Assembly (NCBI RefSeq): GCF_036588685.1
Contig: NC_086386.1
Span: 42,827,878-42,891,877 of the forward strand
Origin: Mytilus trossulus
Lineage: Eukaryota; Mollusca; Bivalvia; Mytilida; Mytilidae
DNA: 64,000 bases
Reading direction: 5' to 3'
The translations under genes were made by a program, and so were the position numbers. Numbering within the stretch: the first letter of the stretch is position 1; each line of letters begins with the position of its first letter. Positions 22,494 through 34,989 of the stretch are shown piece by piece. The notes under the pieces are model-generated. The model was not told the origin of the DNA. It saw only the letters and a program-made list of their open reading frames with translations, and made no database searches.

Positions 22494-23789
22494 TGCAGTC
22501 ATTCGGAATCTCATGTTTTTTTTTCTCTTCTTTATGATGGTATGGGTTACAAGGGTATAACCAAAAATAAACTTAAGGTATCAATTGTCAATTTTGCAGA
22601 TGTCTTGACTGCGACATCATTTTTTACCAACCTCCTCAGTCTACCTATAATCAACAGAACTGATATTTTATTATGGTTTTTAAGTAACGTTTAAAGATTT
22701 CAGTCTCATTTTTTGGTTGGGCTCGTTTTGTTTTCAAGGTGTTATCTGTTTTTCATTCATGCCCTAACTTTGATTATCGCATAAACATGTATCTCCCTTT
22801 CATAAATAATCAATTTCAGATTATCAAATTAATCTCATGCAATTACGCAAATTGGTTACGAACATTATATGTTCATGTCGTCCTTTAAATTCAAAACAAG
22901 AATAAACTAGTCAATGTAAAATCTGGACGCGGACACAATAAACAAAATATACACCTTGCGTCGGATTTTTTGTTTTGTTATTTCTACGTGAAAACATAAC
23001 CAAAAAAAGTCAGTTTAATGCTTGTTTTGTTAATCATTTGCATCAGAAGGCAAAACACTCATATTATAAGATAAAAACGAGTTCAGTGCTAGCAAGCATG
23101 ATATACACGTGATCAAAACGAAACTAAACTGCAAATAATATCTGACATTTGAATACTAATTCCTCGAGTTCCATCAGTAAATGAGCAAAATATCAAATGA
23201 AAAAGATAACTATATTATACAAAAAGTATATTCTCAATTAGTATTCAATTGTTTCAGGTATCCTTCTTAGATACATCTGTAAGTTATGATTAAATATGCT
23301 CCACGGTTCACGTTCCTCTGTGTCCCATCTTGCTGAAGCAGTGATGCCTTCCATTATAGTATGAAGCACTTATTTTGTAGCCTAGGGCACACATATTTTC
23401 TCACGGGAACCATGAACACATAATTTGGGCCTCGATTACAGATGGTGTTCATCCCACTCCCACCCCAACCCTCAACCACACCGACACACATACACAGACA
23501 CACACCAAACCGCTCAAATTGTCACCAAATCGACCCACTTTCTAAAAAAGTATCACCCCTGTCTTTTTTTTTTTTATCTTTTCGCCCCACTGTACTGCAT
23601 GTAGGCCTACCAACTCGTCAAACTGAAAACTTTATAAATCCTTCTTGTTTTTGTGTTTTTTTATTTTTAGTTTTCATTTGGTTGAAATAATTATTTGTGA
23701 GTACTGAAACTCTGTTTCCCTGAATCTTTGAAGTGTCACAGTATTACATAAGATCAAAATGTAAAACTTAATGGAATGGGATTGACTAT
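22494..23789. other. Intergenic, no gene seen
   Basis: No supported ORF. Contains a C/A-rich patch at 23455-23520 (CACTCCCACCCCAACC, ACACAGACACACACC); an 82-codon frame over it is compositional. Confidence 0.4.
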
Positions 23790-25090
23790 TAACTTGTCAG
23801 ATCACGTAGAGCTTTAAAGAAACTAGCAGAAATATTTGATTCTGTTGGAAATTTTTTTTTGCAAGATCTATTGAAAAGAAATTTTAGATAGGACAATGAA
23901 CTGAGTTCAGAAAACCTTTCAAAATGGATCAACATCAGCAGTTTTCAGTTGATGTAGATAAAAGAGGAACTACAGTTTATAAGCTCAATAAAACTGGTCT
24001 TTGGTGCCATGGTGCTAAATGGTTAAGTTATACATGTAAACACAAACATTGACAAATGATTCTTTTGGAGATTATTTGTCTGTTAAAAGATGTATTGAAA
24101 TAAAACGTGGAAAGAGAGTTGTCGTCTCACAACTTCGAGGAGAATTCAAAACGGAAAGTCCCTAATCAAATGGTTAAAATCAAAATCATAGATTTGTTTA
24201 AGGATGAAGAAAGACAAATGCAGTACTGGAAAAAAATTTAACATACAAAGAATTATTGAAATGAATTGGATAAATAATATTCGCAGGAAACTTAACGTAG
24301 GTGTTTTGAAGCAATAAACGAGTCCAAAAGAAATAATCTACAAAGACAACTCGGACTGTACATTTCTCAAGATGACATTCTGTTTTGTGGTAAAAACTGG
24401 CAAATACAGATATTTCTGAATCTGCTAGACTACCCATAATTCTTCCCCGTGGGAGGACCTCCCATGGTAATCTATTAAAAACAAATCATACGGGACAACT
24501 TCATTGTGATGTGTTGCAAACCTTGAGGAAATTCAGACACGGATTTTGGATACTCTAGAGCAAATCACGTGTGAGAAAAGTTCTGAGACACTGTTTGAAT
24601 TGTCACAAGCATGAAGGAGGACCTTATTGAATGTCGGATAGGCCTCTAAAATCAAGAGTTTCACAGTCAACTCATTTGTCTTTAACTGACTTAAGTTATT
24701 TGGGACCCTTGTTTACAAAGTCAAACGGTGAAAACAACAAAAGATGGATTTGCCTTTTTGCGGGTTCAATAACGTATACACGAGCAATACATTTAGAGTT
24801 TATCAGTGACATGACCGCAGATGCATTCTTATATACATTTATACTAGTTATCTTAGTAAGAGGTACCCCGAGTACAATAATAATGGATAATGCAACTCCA
24901 TTCAAATTAGGAAGTGAAAACTTTACGTCAGTATTGGATCATGTGTCAAAGAGTGATACTTTTCAAAATTTCACAACGAATAATGAAATATAATGCAAAG
25001 TCATAACAGAATTAGCTCCTTGGATAGGAGGCTTTTATGAAATGTTAGTCGGAGTTGTGAAACGTTCTCTTAGACAATCCTTGAATAAAA
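23790..25090 (+). pseudogene. Decayed BEL/Pao retrotransposon pol (RNase H-side to integrase)
   Basis: Frames broken by stops and shifts still read as BEL/Pao pol. The end of the RT/RNase H region (FARSIEKKF; TGLWCHGAKWL) is followed by RQLGLYISQDDILFCG and PIILPRG. Then comes an integrase zinc-binding stretch (HCDVLQTLRKFRHGFWI, RHCLNCHKHEGGPY) and a core (IHLEFISDMTADAFL, GTPSTIIMDNATPF, ELAPWIGGFYEMLVGVVKRS). The longest open piece is 24631-24993. An F6 repeat interrupts at about 24128-24180. The element is dead; it belongs to the same superfamily as the young element at 48110 but does not overlap its coding part, so relatedness cannot be judged. Confidence 0.8.
24128..24180 (+). repeat. 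F6 fragment (TTCAAAACGGAAAGTCCC family)
   Basis: GAATTCAAAACGGAAAGTCC and CTAATCAAATGGTTAAAATC inside the BEL/Pao remnant. Other copies: 27318-27360 and 29025-29300. Confidence 0.6.
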
Positions 25091-25544
25091 GATTTATAAT
25101 TGATGTACAATAAACTCATCATAGATACCTAGATTGAAATGTTACATAGACTCATCATTGACGCCCCAATAAAAAATAATAAAAAAAGACCAATAAAAGT
25201 TCGAAGTTAAACAGCATTGAAGACTGAATATTCCAAATAAAGCTAAGGTAATCTATTTCGGAGGTAGAAAGGCCTAAGTATTAAAAAAAAATCTAAATTT
25301 TGTTAACAGTTCATTTATTGTTATGACCAAAGCAATGATAAATCATGTCAACACAGAGGTGCTGACAACTGTGCTTGTGACACGCTCGGATAATAAAAAC
25401 TTCACCAGCAGTTGCATCGATCGAGTGGTTGTAAATAAACTCATGACAGATAACAGGATTGAAATTTTATATTTCCGCCAAACGCGCGTTTCGTCTACAA
25501 TTAAAAAACTCATCATTTACGATCGAATAAAAAAAATAGAACTA
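25090..25544 (-). repeat. F3 repeat, one or two reverse copies, splitting the BEL/Pao remnant
   Basis: Minus strand reads GGTATCTATGATGAGTTTAT at the left end and GACGAAACGCGCGTTTGGCG near 25480. The core CTGATGA is AATGATGA in both parts. It separates the integrase core from its C-terminal piece at 25778. Confidence 0.6.
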
Positions 25545-25866
25545 TTCTCAAGAAAATTGAAGCTGTAAATTTTAGACCACTGATTTATGCAGGAGAAGAC
25601 ATCATTTTAAGAATAAATTTGACACCAAGTTATTGTTTATTCACCTTGAGAAAGTTCGAAGGAGAAGTTATTAAAAGCTAGTAAAAAAGGACAGAAACTC
25701 TTCGAATTATTCTGGAATTTATGGAAAAACAAATACTTACTTAGTTTAATAGAAAAAAAAACGCAAACCAAGATCAATAGTTGCAGAGTCCAGGCATCAT
25801 TTCTACCATAAGTTGGAGATGTTGTACTTATAAAAGACAATTTACACAGATCAGCTTGAAGATTGG
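25545..25866 (+). pseudogene. BEL/Pao integrase C-terminal remnant
   Basis: Reads VGDVVLIKDNLHRSAWKIGKI near 25805-25875 with a frame change, the usual end of BEL/Pao integrases. It continues 23790-25090 after the F3 insertion and is then cut by an F2 repeat. Confidence 0.65.
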
Positions 25867-25867
25867 G

Positions 25868-26012
25868 AAAATAAAGGCAACCGTAGTATACCGCAGGTCG
25901 AAATTCATAATTCGATTAAAAAAAAAATCCGGGTTACAAATTAAATTTGAGGAAAACACATAAAAAATACGAGGAGAACTACGACACAACAGAAACACAA
26001 CACGAAAATGTA
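25868..26012 (+). repeat. F2 repeat in the BEL/Pao remnant
   Basis: AAAGGCAACCGTAGTATACC, then AGGAGAACTACGACACAACA. The entry point is within the GKI codons of the integrase tail. Confidence 0.7.
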
Positions 26013-26204
26013 ACCAATATTGAAAACAAGGAAGTCGATAAATTGTGTAACAAAGATCCAATTGCTTGACCTAAATGATTAACTGCAGAAATTTTAAGAC
26101 AGAAAATCAAAACGATATAACAGAAGTAAGTGCATCATTCTGAGATTGATTTCTTGTGAATGTGGATTTTAAAAAGGGGGCAAAATACACCAGATGCATA
26201 TTGA

Positions 26205-26330
26205 AGCTCTTAGATAGAAAATAAACTGACAAGGCCATGGCTATAAAATAAACACTAACAGACAAATAACATTATACAGGACTTAACATACAAACTACAT
26301 ATTAAGCAACACGAACCCCCACCAAAAAAT
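26205..26330 (-). repeat. F5 fragment (3' UTR of the 61.2-62.1 kb RT element)
   Basis: AAATAAACTGACAAGGCCAT and following match 61215-61330. Sense is minus, as judged from the copy attached to the RT frame. Confidence 0.5.
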
Positions 26331-27654
26331 TGGTGTGATTCGTTATTTGAAATGAACATTTCTTATGTGTACTATTATACATTTGATTACAAATCGGAAT
26401 AATATTATTACTATTACTCGATTTATGTCACTTGACTGGGCGGAGTTTAACTAGTTCGCTCATCATAGACCAGTCCATCTATAGACAGGAGTTTTAGGAT
26501 AAACTCATTAATGAAGTGTCCAGTTATGGTCATTGATCCGGTTAAAATATGTAAACACTTAGTATATGTGTATTCGAAAAAAAAAAAAAATGAGAGACAG
26601 ACGTTGATTTTTCGTGTAAAGCAAAGTTTAAAAATTTGTAAAATTTGTCACATTGTGGAATTTGTGCAATTCAAAGTAAAACCATGACGACATCAGTTTC
26701 AAAATATGCATATGTCGTTATATCATAACGTTTTGAAATACTTTTTTTCATTATATTCCCAATGATCTTAGGGGGGATGCACGAGGATAAGTTGTAAATG
26801 GAATTGATCATATTTAAGCTAGGAAAATAGGGTCTAAATATTTTATATTTTACATATATTTTTTTATAAAACACGTTTATAATAAATCTCACAATCAGAA
26901 AAAGTTTCCAACAGAATTAAACAATAGCCGAAACTTAGTAAAACTCGGCTTTAGCACATGTAAATGCTATTAATTTCAACTATTTCATCCTTTATCGTAC
27001 ACTTAGTTATTTTCTGTATATCTGTTTGGTTACACAGATGGGTGACTAGAAATCAGTAACAATAATACAACGGCAATCATCCCTATCACACACATCTTCG
27101 AATAGACTGTCCTTATGCAAATGAGCCCGATCAGTTGAAATAACCTTGGTAATACTCAAATAAAAAATAAATAAATTGTGTCTGAACAATTGTTCATGTT
27201 AACCTTTGCGCTAGTATTGTTTAGACGGAGTCTTTTAAACTTACCTGTAATCAACTGTGTTATTCAACGGAGCCTGTGAAGTAGTCAAAATAAATAGAAA
27301 AATAAAACAAATAATGAACTCAGAGGAAAATTCAAAACGGAAAGTCCCTTTAAGGAATGACTGATGCAAAAAGGAAAAAAAAACAATATTCGTTAAACTC
27401 AATATTAAGGTTAAGAATGCTAATTTTATAAATATTTGACAATGAGTTACAATATATAACCAATATATAGTTTGAAATATCATTATTGAAATTTAGTAAC
27501 AGATATTATTTTTTGCAATAACAATCTTTAACATTATCGGATGTGTCATTCTATACTATAAATCTTTCATTCGTGTATATGCCATTTATGTCGTCTTTAT
27601 GTTGAAATGACGCAACTATTTGATTCATTTTTTAAACATAGATTTGCCACAAAA
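26331..27654. other. Intergenic, no gene seen
   Basis: AT-rich with scattered stops; only a short F6 fragment at 27318-27360 (AATTCAAAACGGAAAGTCCC) is recognised. Minus-strand frames of 73-80 codons look like chance. Confidence 0.4.
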
Positions 27655-27790
27655 AAAATATACTTGGTCCTCAATGCTGTTCCACTTTACTCTTTATTTT
27701 GCTTTTTAAACTTTTAGTGATTCGAGCGAGACTTTTGTAGACGACCGCACGTCTGGCGCATATACAAAATTTTCATCCTGGTAACAAGCT
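27655..27790 (+). repeat. F3 repeat with deleted core
   Basis: GGTCCTCAATGCTGTTCCAC, then GATTCGAGCGAGACTTTTGT and CGCACGTCTGGCGCATATAC. The CTGATGAGTC segment is missing, so the hammerhead-like core is destroyed. Confidence 0.65.
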
Positions 27791-29024
27791 TACGGAAGAG
27801 TTAATTTATAAACTAAGTAATAATCTGTAAACAAGTAGCCTCTGGTATTATTCGTTGTAATTGCGAGAATGTGAGCACAAATAAACGCTTATGATGAGTT
27901 ATAATAGAAAAACAAACGATATGTGGTACCAATCCATGACACAAAATCAATTCATGCTCAGCAAAACAAAATGGTTTAAAAAAACACACGTACACAAAAA
28001 CACAGGAACAGCGCTTCTATCGCTTTTCAAAGTTACAGTGAGGCCTTTAACACGGAGCACAAATGCACACCTAACAACAAGTTTACGGCTGTCCCTAGCA
28101 CCGGCTTGAGAGGCTTGATTTAATGCATGTTATCCTCATAGGTTTATCAAAATATTATTAGCCAGTTACAATTGATATTGACCCTGTATTAGTGTATAAA
28201 ATGTCCTGCCAAAAATGTTTTACAACCATAAAACTGATTACAGAATGTTTTGACATGAGGTTAGATTACAGGATAATATTTCTACTATTAATAACTATAT
28301 TAATAACTATGTCTTGCTAAAAATTATCAATTATGTATAGTTTTTTAATCGACACCTGAAACGATATTCCGGAAACTTAATTTTAATCTTTGTTCGGAAA
28401 CACTATGCCGCCCACATGCAAATTTCGTTGCATTTATCAAAAAAAAATATTGGAATTTAATTACACATTTCCGCCTGATGCAAAATATGCATTATTGCTG
28501 AATTAATTGTAAAATTGAAATAAAATCATATTTTCCACACTTTTATACTCAGGTATATCATAAAAGATATAGGTTAAGTTTGAGTATCTTCTGGTAGAAA
28601 TATTTTTGCCGATGTTTTGGCCCACTTTTGCGGATATTTTAATCGATTGCTACGTTTTATAAAAAAAAAACATATATCAATCTAGATTCCTAAGAGTTAA
28701 CTGTTTCCAGTTTAAAACAGATAATTCAGCGGTTTGATATTTTCAAATTAAAACAGAATTCTTGAAAACTGTTTTAAAAGTTTAACAGTCAATCAATAAA
28801 TCAGAATTGATCCTGATTCGTACATGTATCGATAGAACACAATAGAGCGCTGGTTATGACTTTTTTCGACAAAACATAATTAAGCTTCCAAGATTATACA
28901 AATGGATAGAGTTCAATTGATGTGGTATAAAGACAGAGTTTTTTGCTTTCATAGTTAAACGAAAACTCTTTGAATAATGAATAGAATAGATTATCAAGTG
29001 AAAAGTAAAATCACAAAATACTTA
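27791..29024. other. Intergenic, no gene seen
   Basis: No convincing coding frame, domain or repeat recognised; AT-rich. Confidence 0.35.
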
Positions 29025-29300
29025 ACTCCAAGGAAAATTCAAAATGGAAAGTCCCAAATCAATGGCAAAATCAAATGATAAAACACATCAAACAAATGGA
29101 CACCAACTGTCATAATCCATGACTTGAAACAGACATTTTCAAATGTAGAAAATGATGGATTAAACCTGGTTTTATAGCGCTAAACCTCTCACTTGTATGA
29201 AATTCGCATCAGATTCCGTTATATTTACCAGGATGCGTGAACAAAACAGACATAATAAGTAAAATAGTCAAAATATGGTGAAATGATTCAATCAATGTTT
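29025..29300 (+). repeat. F6 repeat, longest copy
   Basis: AAATTCAAAATGGAAAGTCC, CAAACAAATGGACACCAACT and AATGATGGATTAAACCTGGT. The last word is also found in the tail after F2 at 17240, suggesting the two families share a body. Confidence 0.6.
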
Positions 29301-29892
29301 TTCAAAAAACAATATCAATAAGACAAAAATACATAACAAGTATCAATTTATCTACAAAAGATGCGCTTTTTGACAATTAATGCCAATACAGTGATCCTTG
29401 ACGCCAAAATATTTACCGATCAGAACCAATGAGGTATTTATCCAACAAAGGACAAAACCGTAAAGGTCAGTACGGAAGTACTGGCTATGGCTTTGTGAAA
29501 CTCTCGTGAACTAACAGCCTACCAGCAGATGTGGCAATCTAGTGATAGAAATAACATTAACGATACTAAATGTTCTGCGTCTTCATATTGGGGTAGTTTG
29601 GGATTGAATATATTCATTTTACACATGAACAAACATATCGTCAAGTAACTTTTTGAAAAACAATTCTTCACAAACGTAATTTCATTTATTCATTAAACGT
29701 AACAAAAATGACATGTCTTTGAATGATTAAAAAAAAAAATCATCAAAACTAATTAGAATTTGTTTATATTTACGAAACAGTAAAATATTCATATTAACTA
29801 TTCATTATTTGGATGTTCTTTCCTAAAGTCATTTGCCATTTAGTCACGAATTGTTTTGAAGAAATAGCAGTTATGTATACTTATGATATATT
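29301..29892. other. Intergenic, no gene seen
   Basis: No supported feature. Confidence 0.35.
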
Positions 29893-30470
29893 CAAGTCTA
29901 AATTGAAAACTACGTTCAAACCTATGATTGCGCAATTTTTATACGTGTGCATGTAAAACAAATTTCGTTATAGAAGGGTCTAAATACAGCAGAAACAATA
30001 TTTTCCAAAAGACCAAAAAAGTGAAAAAGTATATTTAAACAAAACCCATTTGACTAACAGATCGAACAACTGATGTTCTTTAACCCTGTTGGCTGCCATT
30101 GGCGATTGCCAAATAAAACTGATCACAAGATGTAATAAAATGGATCTTAATATTAATTTAATACTATACAGAAAACAGTAAGCTTTTCGCCAAGATGTTA
30201 TATCACAAAATAAGGTGTCAATATTGTTTTGTACACCAGATCCGGATTTCGACAATAAATGACTCTTCGGTGATGTTAGGGATCGAAACGGTATTTGGGA
30301 GGCCATTTAGTTTACCCTCAATTTAAGAGAGACTCTTGAATTTTAAGAGTCAATATAGGATGAACGGATCATACAAACCGGAGGGAAAATATCATACAAG
30401 CCCAAACGAAAAAATATAAACATGTCTAAATTGAAAACTACGTTCAAATCTATGATTGCGTTGGATAAAA
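29893..30470. repeat. Insert between two about 40-bp direct repeats
   Basis: TCTAAATTGAAAACTACGTT followed by CAAACCTATGATTGCG near 29895 recurs near 30424. The roughly 480-bp insert includes ATTTATTGTCGAAATCCGGA (minus strand) and a small hairpin, GACTCTTGAATTTTAAGAGTC, near 30330-30350. A 108-codon minus frame (29980-30306) shows no recognised domain. Confidence 0.45.
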
Positions 30471-31209
30471 ACCGCAATTTTATGATATATTTATACTTTG
30501 AATTGAAATCTAGTACAAACATTTGTATCGCTACATTCATATTTTGACGGAGACTTTCGTCGACTAAAATTAGCCATGTTAATAATCACTATACAACTAC
30601 TTTTTCTTCGTTTAAAATATATATTCAATAGGCACTCAAAAACACATATACTGTTAAAAATGTTAATAAACGGATGCGTACAATCTCCTGGTCAATGGAC
30701 ACACAAAGAATATTACGCTACACCACCTATCTATCCTAATACAACCATGCAGTGAGAAAATAAAACAGTTAGTAATTATAAACTACAGGTTATGATAATA
30801 TGTTGTCCTTTTCAGTTGCCACACTTTTCCTGTTTTATAAAATATACTCTCCTATCAATGCTGTTGAGAATAGGTTTATGCACATAAAACAAGTTATGTA
30901 CAACCACATTTTGTGCTCGCCAATGTGATTTGTATACCTCATAATTCTGTCAACAATTTCTTATATTTGTATATCTGTTTTATATATCCTTATATATTTA
31001 CCTCAAACATTGCTTCCTATGTTAAATTCTGCAATTCTAAGCAATAATGGGTACTTTGTCTACAGTTCAATTAAAAATGTATTTATTTCATTTCAAAACA
31101 TTAAAGTATGCCATATATTTTACCCACTGACAAAGTTACAGATTTGTGTGGATTTATTTTGTTTACAATAAATACTAATTTTGTGTTTGGTCTTTTCTGA
31201 CCATGCCCG
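30471..31209. other. Intergenic, no gene seen
   Basis: No supported feature. Confidence 0.35.
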
Positions 31210-31470
31210 CAGAAGGGATTAGATAAAGGAAGATGTGGTATGAGTGCCAATGAGACAACACTCCATCCAAGTAACAATTTATAAAAGTAAACCATTATAG
31301 GTCAGATACGGCCTTCAACACGGAGCCTTGACTCAAACCGAACAGCAAGCTATAAAGAGCCCAAAATAATACAAGTGTTAAACCATTCAAACGGGAAAAC
31401 CAACGGTCTAATCTATATATAAAAACGAGAAGCGAGAAACACTTATGAACCACATAAACAGAACACAACC
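31210..31470 (+). repeat. F1b repeat
   Basis: GGAAGATGTGGTATGAGTGC, CAACACGGAGCCTTGACTCA and AAACGGGAAAACCAACGGTC. Confidence 0.75.
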
Positions 31471-32029
31471 TGATTTAATGTATACTTATTACTGCACCAA
31501 AATTGTTATGTTGGTTACTGCTTTACTTAATTTCTTGAAAACACTATATCCCTGAATTCAAACATATGCGTTATACAAAGAAAATACCATACAGATAATA
31601 GTAGACGTTTTTCAATTATCACCAGTTTTTAATTGTTAATATCTACTCAAACAACAATGTTCTCACCTATATGTCTATTTTTTTTTATCAAAGATAGTTC
31701 ATTGAGTATAAATCAAATGGTCCAAACAAAAAGTATGATTTATATTTTTTTTCTCCCTTGTTTATACATGTTGAACATGAAGAGTGTTTTGTTAAAAGCC
31801 ATACATTAAGTAAAACATGGATCGGCAAGAGCAATCAATGCATGTTTTCTACCAGGAGAATAATTGTTTAAACTGGTTGATAATTGCTATTCAAGTGAGA
31901 TTTTGAAGTTTCAAATGGCATATAGTTGTACATCAATTTCTATAGAAATAAATTAAACATTAAAAAAACCTAATAAACATATACACTCACTAGATAATCA
32001 GAACAAAATATATATTGTTATCCTCAACC
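31471..32029. other. Intergenic, no gene seen
   Basis: No supported feature. Confidence 0.35.
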
Positions 32030-32334
32030 TGTCATAATATAGATTTTCATTGATTTCAATCCTAAATAATATAATAGAATTTATTTTTAGATTAAAAGCA
32101 ACACTGTGCACTACCTGAATAAATTAGTTAGATATAAAAGTCCAAGAAATACCAAATTGTTGAAGATGTGAATCTACTAAGTTGTTGGGACAATCATGTT
32201 TTTTTCTGATATAAAACAAGCCTTTTTCTCATAACATTGATCTAGTTATAAATGCAAACTACCAAAAACGAAAGTCTGAACTATCAAACAATTAGATATT
32301 ATTCAACTATCTTAACAAAATATTCTTCCAGTAT
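32030..32334 (+). repeat. Left 305-bp direct repeat
   Basis: Nearly identical to 34663-34967, with no indels. Confidence 0.9.
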
Positions 32335-33629
32335 TAAATGATGTCCTAGGTCAGGAGCCCGTTACCATGTGGTTGTCGTTTGTTGGTGCGGTTCGTAATT
32401 GTTTCTTTTTTTCGTTTTTACATAGGTTGTATCGCTTGTTTTTCTGTTTGAATTGATTGACAATAATTACAGAAACTGTTTATTATAAAAGTAAATTATC
32501 TGATATAATCTAAGTATTTCTTACATTAAAACATTTTAAGATAAATGAGAAAGACAGTTCAAGTAATAATGAATGAGGCTAAGCTATGTTCTAAACCAAA
32601 CAAAGGTGGACGATGTATCAGTTGGTGCAGAGGGGGACGTAGAGCGGTTCCCGATCGCAATATTCAGCATGCTACACAGATACCAATACCTGGAACGTAG
32701 TACTGGGAACCAGTATAAAGATAACGTTGCTTGTCATTAAACTCCTGCTACTTTCGTAAATCTTGTATACATATACTAGACTGTCAATACCAACTTGAAA
32801 CGTGTGAAACCTCTCGGAGGTTACAAATAATTTTTTTTTAAACTGAGATCAAAACTGTACTGTTTTTTTAAGTCATTATGACATACATTATATTCTGTTT
32901 AACACTTCTTGTATTGCAGAAATTAAGCTTTGATATGGAAGGTTTTTTTATATTGTATACATTTTTACAGTTATATATATTTAAGGTCATGCAATTTCCA
33001 CATTCTTCTAATGAGTTATTTGTCAGCTTAACCCTTTTCTTTAGTCTAATCCTGATAGAAGTCTAATTTATTACTAATCTATTGCATATGTTAATCGGAT
33101 ATTTATCTTTTATATTTTAAAAATCATTCCAAGGATCAGATACTTCTTACAAAAAATGATTTTTTTAGCATATTAGTATTTCCAAAAAAAATTTCTTCCA
33201 CAAGTTTTCAATTATTATCTGTTTTTGATCTCATGAATAGTGTGGTTTGGATAACTTGTCTTTTTTAACTTTATCAGGTTTGCTATCCCAGAAAAAGGTA
33301 AATAATTTGTTAGTAAAATGTTTTAGATTTTGTACTATTTGGGTTAGGTATAGATAGGTATAAGTGGTTTAAATTTGATAATATAAGTGACTTTATCACA
33401 GTTATTTTTCCAATTTGGTAAGGTATTTTTGTTTGACCGACGTTTTATAATCTTTTCTATTTTTTTCATTCTTGTTTCGTATTTTTTTTTTTTTTTCAAT
33501 TTAAAGTTATCTAAAGAAGTGAAAATCTGCTGGACTTTGAAGAGTGTAGAACAGTTGAAGAAGTCAGTTATGTTGAATTCTGAATATAATTCAAAAGAAA
33601 ACGTAGAAGAAAACAAAGACAAATCCAAT

Positions 33630-34670
33630 ATGGCGGACACCAGTGAACAGGGTGAGACACTAAAAAGTGATTTTTTTGGCAGCAATAAGCCAAGCAGAGA
33701 TCAATTTTTAACCGACTTAGAATTGTACAAAATAATTGATGCAACAGTTTGCCCAGCAAGCCATTTGAGAGGTTTGCAGAAAATGACAGGGTTATCGAGG
33801 ATCTATTTAGATTCAGAGACAGATAGAGAATCGCTAATACTATCTGGCATTTCGATTCGCAATAAATTAATACAAGTGTAAACAAGAAACCAAAGAATAA
33901 CTCAAAACGAATATCCAGAGTACATTAAAGTTAGGGTAAAAAACATTCCATGTTCAGCAGAAGATGGACAGATAGAGCGCTGTCTCGAGTTTAATGGATG
34001 TGACATCTTTCAAATATATAGAGAACGTTTGAGGGTAGATGGACTAGTAACCAATTGCCAAACTGGCGACAGAATTTCAATAGTTGCTCCACTTATTAAA
34101 CCTTTACCTAGAACACTAATTATAGGCAAATACAAAGCTTTGGTATTACATCAAGGGCAAGATAATCATACAGGACATCAAGAAATATCTTGCAAGTAAT
34201 GGCTTCAGAAGGTAAACAAATATGCACAATGTCCTAACGATTGGCTGTGTCGTCAATGTCATAAAGAGGGACACCGACAGGCAGAGTGTGAAGTTGATGA
34301 TGTTGATACACATGACCAAAATTCAGATGGCGATGAAGCTGGAGTAGATAATGAAGAGCCACAATCCAAATCTGTACCGCAACGAGAAGAAAACGCAGTC
34401 AGTCAGGTATATATTGCTCCACTAGACAAACACCAGACATCCACAAACATAAATACCAGTGACGATATCGAAAAAGCTAAAAAAAAAACTCAACAGCAGA
34501 CGATACTCTTGGTGAAAACGGGGATAAGAAACCCAAGAAGAAGTACACCACAAGGAAGTATTAGCCAATATTTCCATGGCACTCCTGGTACTGTAAACCC
34601 TGAAAATCATACGCCTACAAATAAAACCAACAAAAGAAATGCAACAACCCCCACAGACATAATGTCATAA
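33630..34670 (+). pseudogene. Zinc-knuckle (gag/ORF1-like) protein with two in-frame stops
   Basis: A single frame runs from MADTSEQ (33630) to TAA at 34668 (347 codons), broken only by TAA at 33879 and 34197. N-terminal part: LTDLELYKIIDATVCPASHL and RIYLDSETDRESLI. Middle, RNA-binding-like: YIKVRVKNIPCSAEDGQIER, then RERLRVDG and NCQTGDR. C-terminal: an intact CCHC knuckle, CRQCHKEGHRQAEC, with a first knuckle damaged at the 34197 stop. The tail is acidic, then basic. I recall similar zinc-knuckle proteins in mollusc retroelements; the exact family is unsure. The frame is open upstream to 33387, but the MADTSEQ start fits better. Confidence 0.6.
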
Positions 34671-34967
34671 TATAGATTTTCATTGATTTCAATCCTAAAT
34701 AATATAATAGAATTTATTTTTAGATTAAAAGCAACACTGTGCACTACCTGAATAAATTAGTTAGATATAAAAGTCCAAGAAATACCAAATTGTTGAAGAT
34801 GTGAATCTACTAAGTTGTTGGGACAATCATGTTTTTTTCTGATATAAAACAAGCCTTTTTCTCATAACATTGATCTAGTTATAAATGAAAACTACCAAAA
34901 ACGAAAGTCTGAACTATCAAACAATTAGATATTATTCAACTATCTTAACAAAATATTCTTCCAGTAT
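34663..34967 (+). repeat. Right 305-bp direct repeat
   Basis: Partner of 32030-32334. It ends immediately before GCGTTTTGCC and is followed within about 30 bp by a minisatellite. Confidence 0.9.
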
Positions 34968-34989
34968 GCGTTTTGCCGAACAATTGATA

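Larger units (their letters stand above)
32030..34967 (+). mobile_element. Candidate retroelement: zinc-knuckle ORF between 305-bp direct repeats
   Basis: Direct repeats 32030-32334 and 34663-34967 lie at a constant 2633-bp offset; I see one mismatch (C at 32255, A at 34888). Both start TGTCATAATATAG. Between them is the zinc-knuckle ORF remnant (33630-34670), whose stop codon overlaps the right repeat. The layout looks like a short LTR element without pol, but the ends lack CA and I find no target-site duplication. A tandem duplication of an older element would also fit. Confidence 0.5.

Noticed and set aside
23442..23690. 82-codon Pro/Thr/His-rich ORF
   Set aside because: Produced by a CA/CC-rich low-complexity patch.
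29980..30306. 108-codon minus ORF with hydrophobic stretches
   Set aside because: Probably a translated dispersed repeat; no domain, and the segment lies between short direct repeats.
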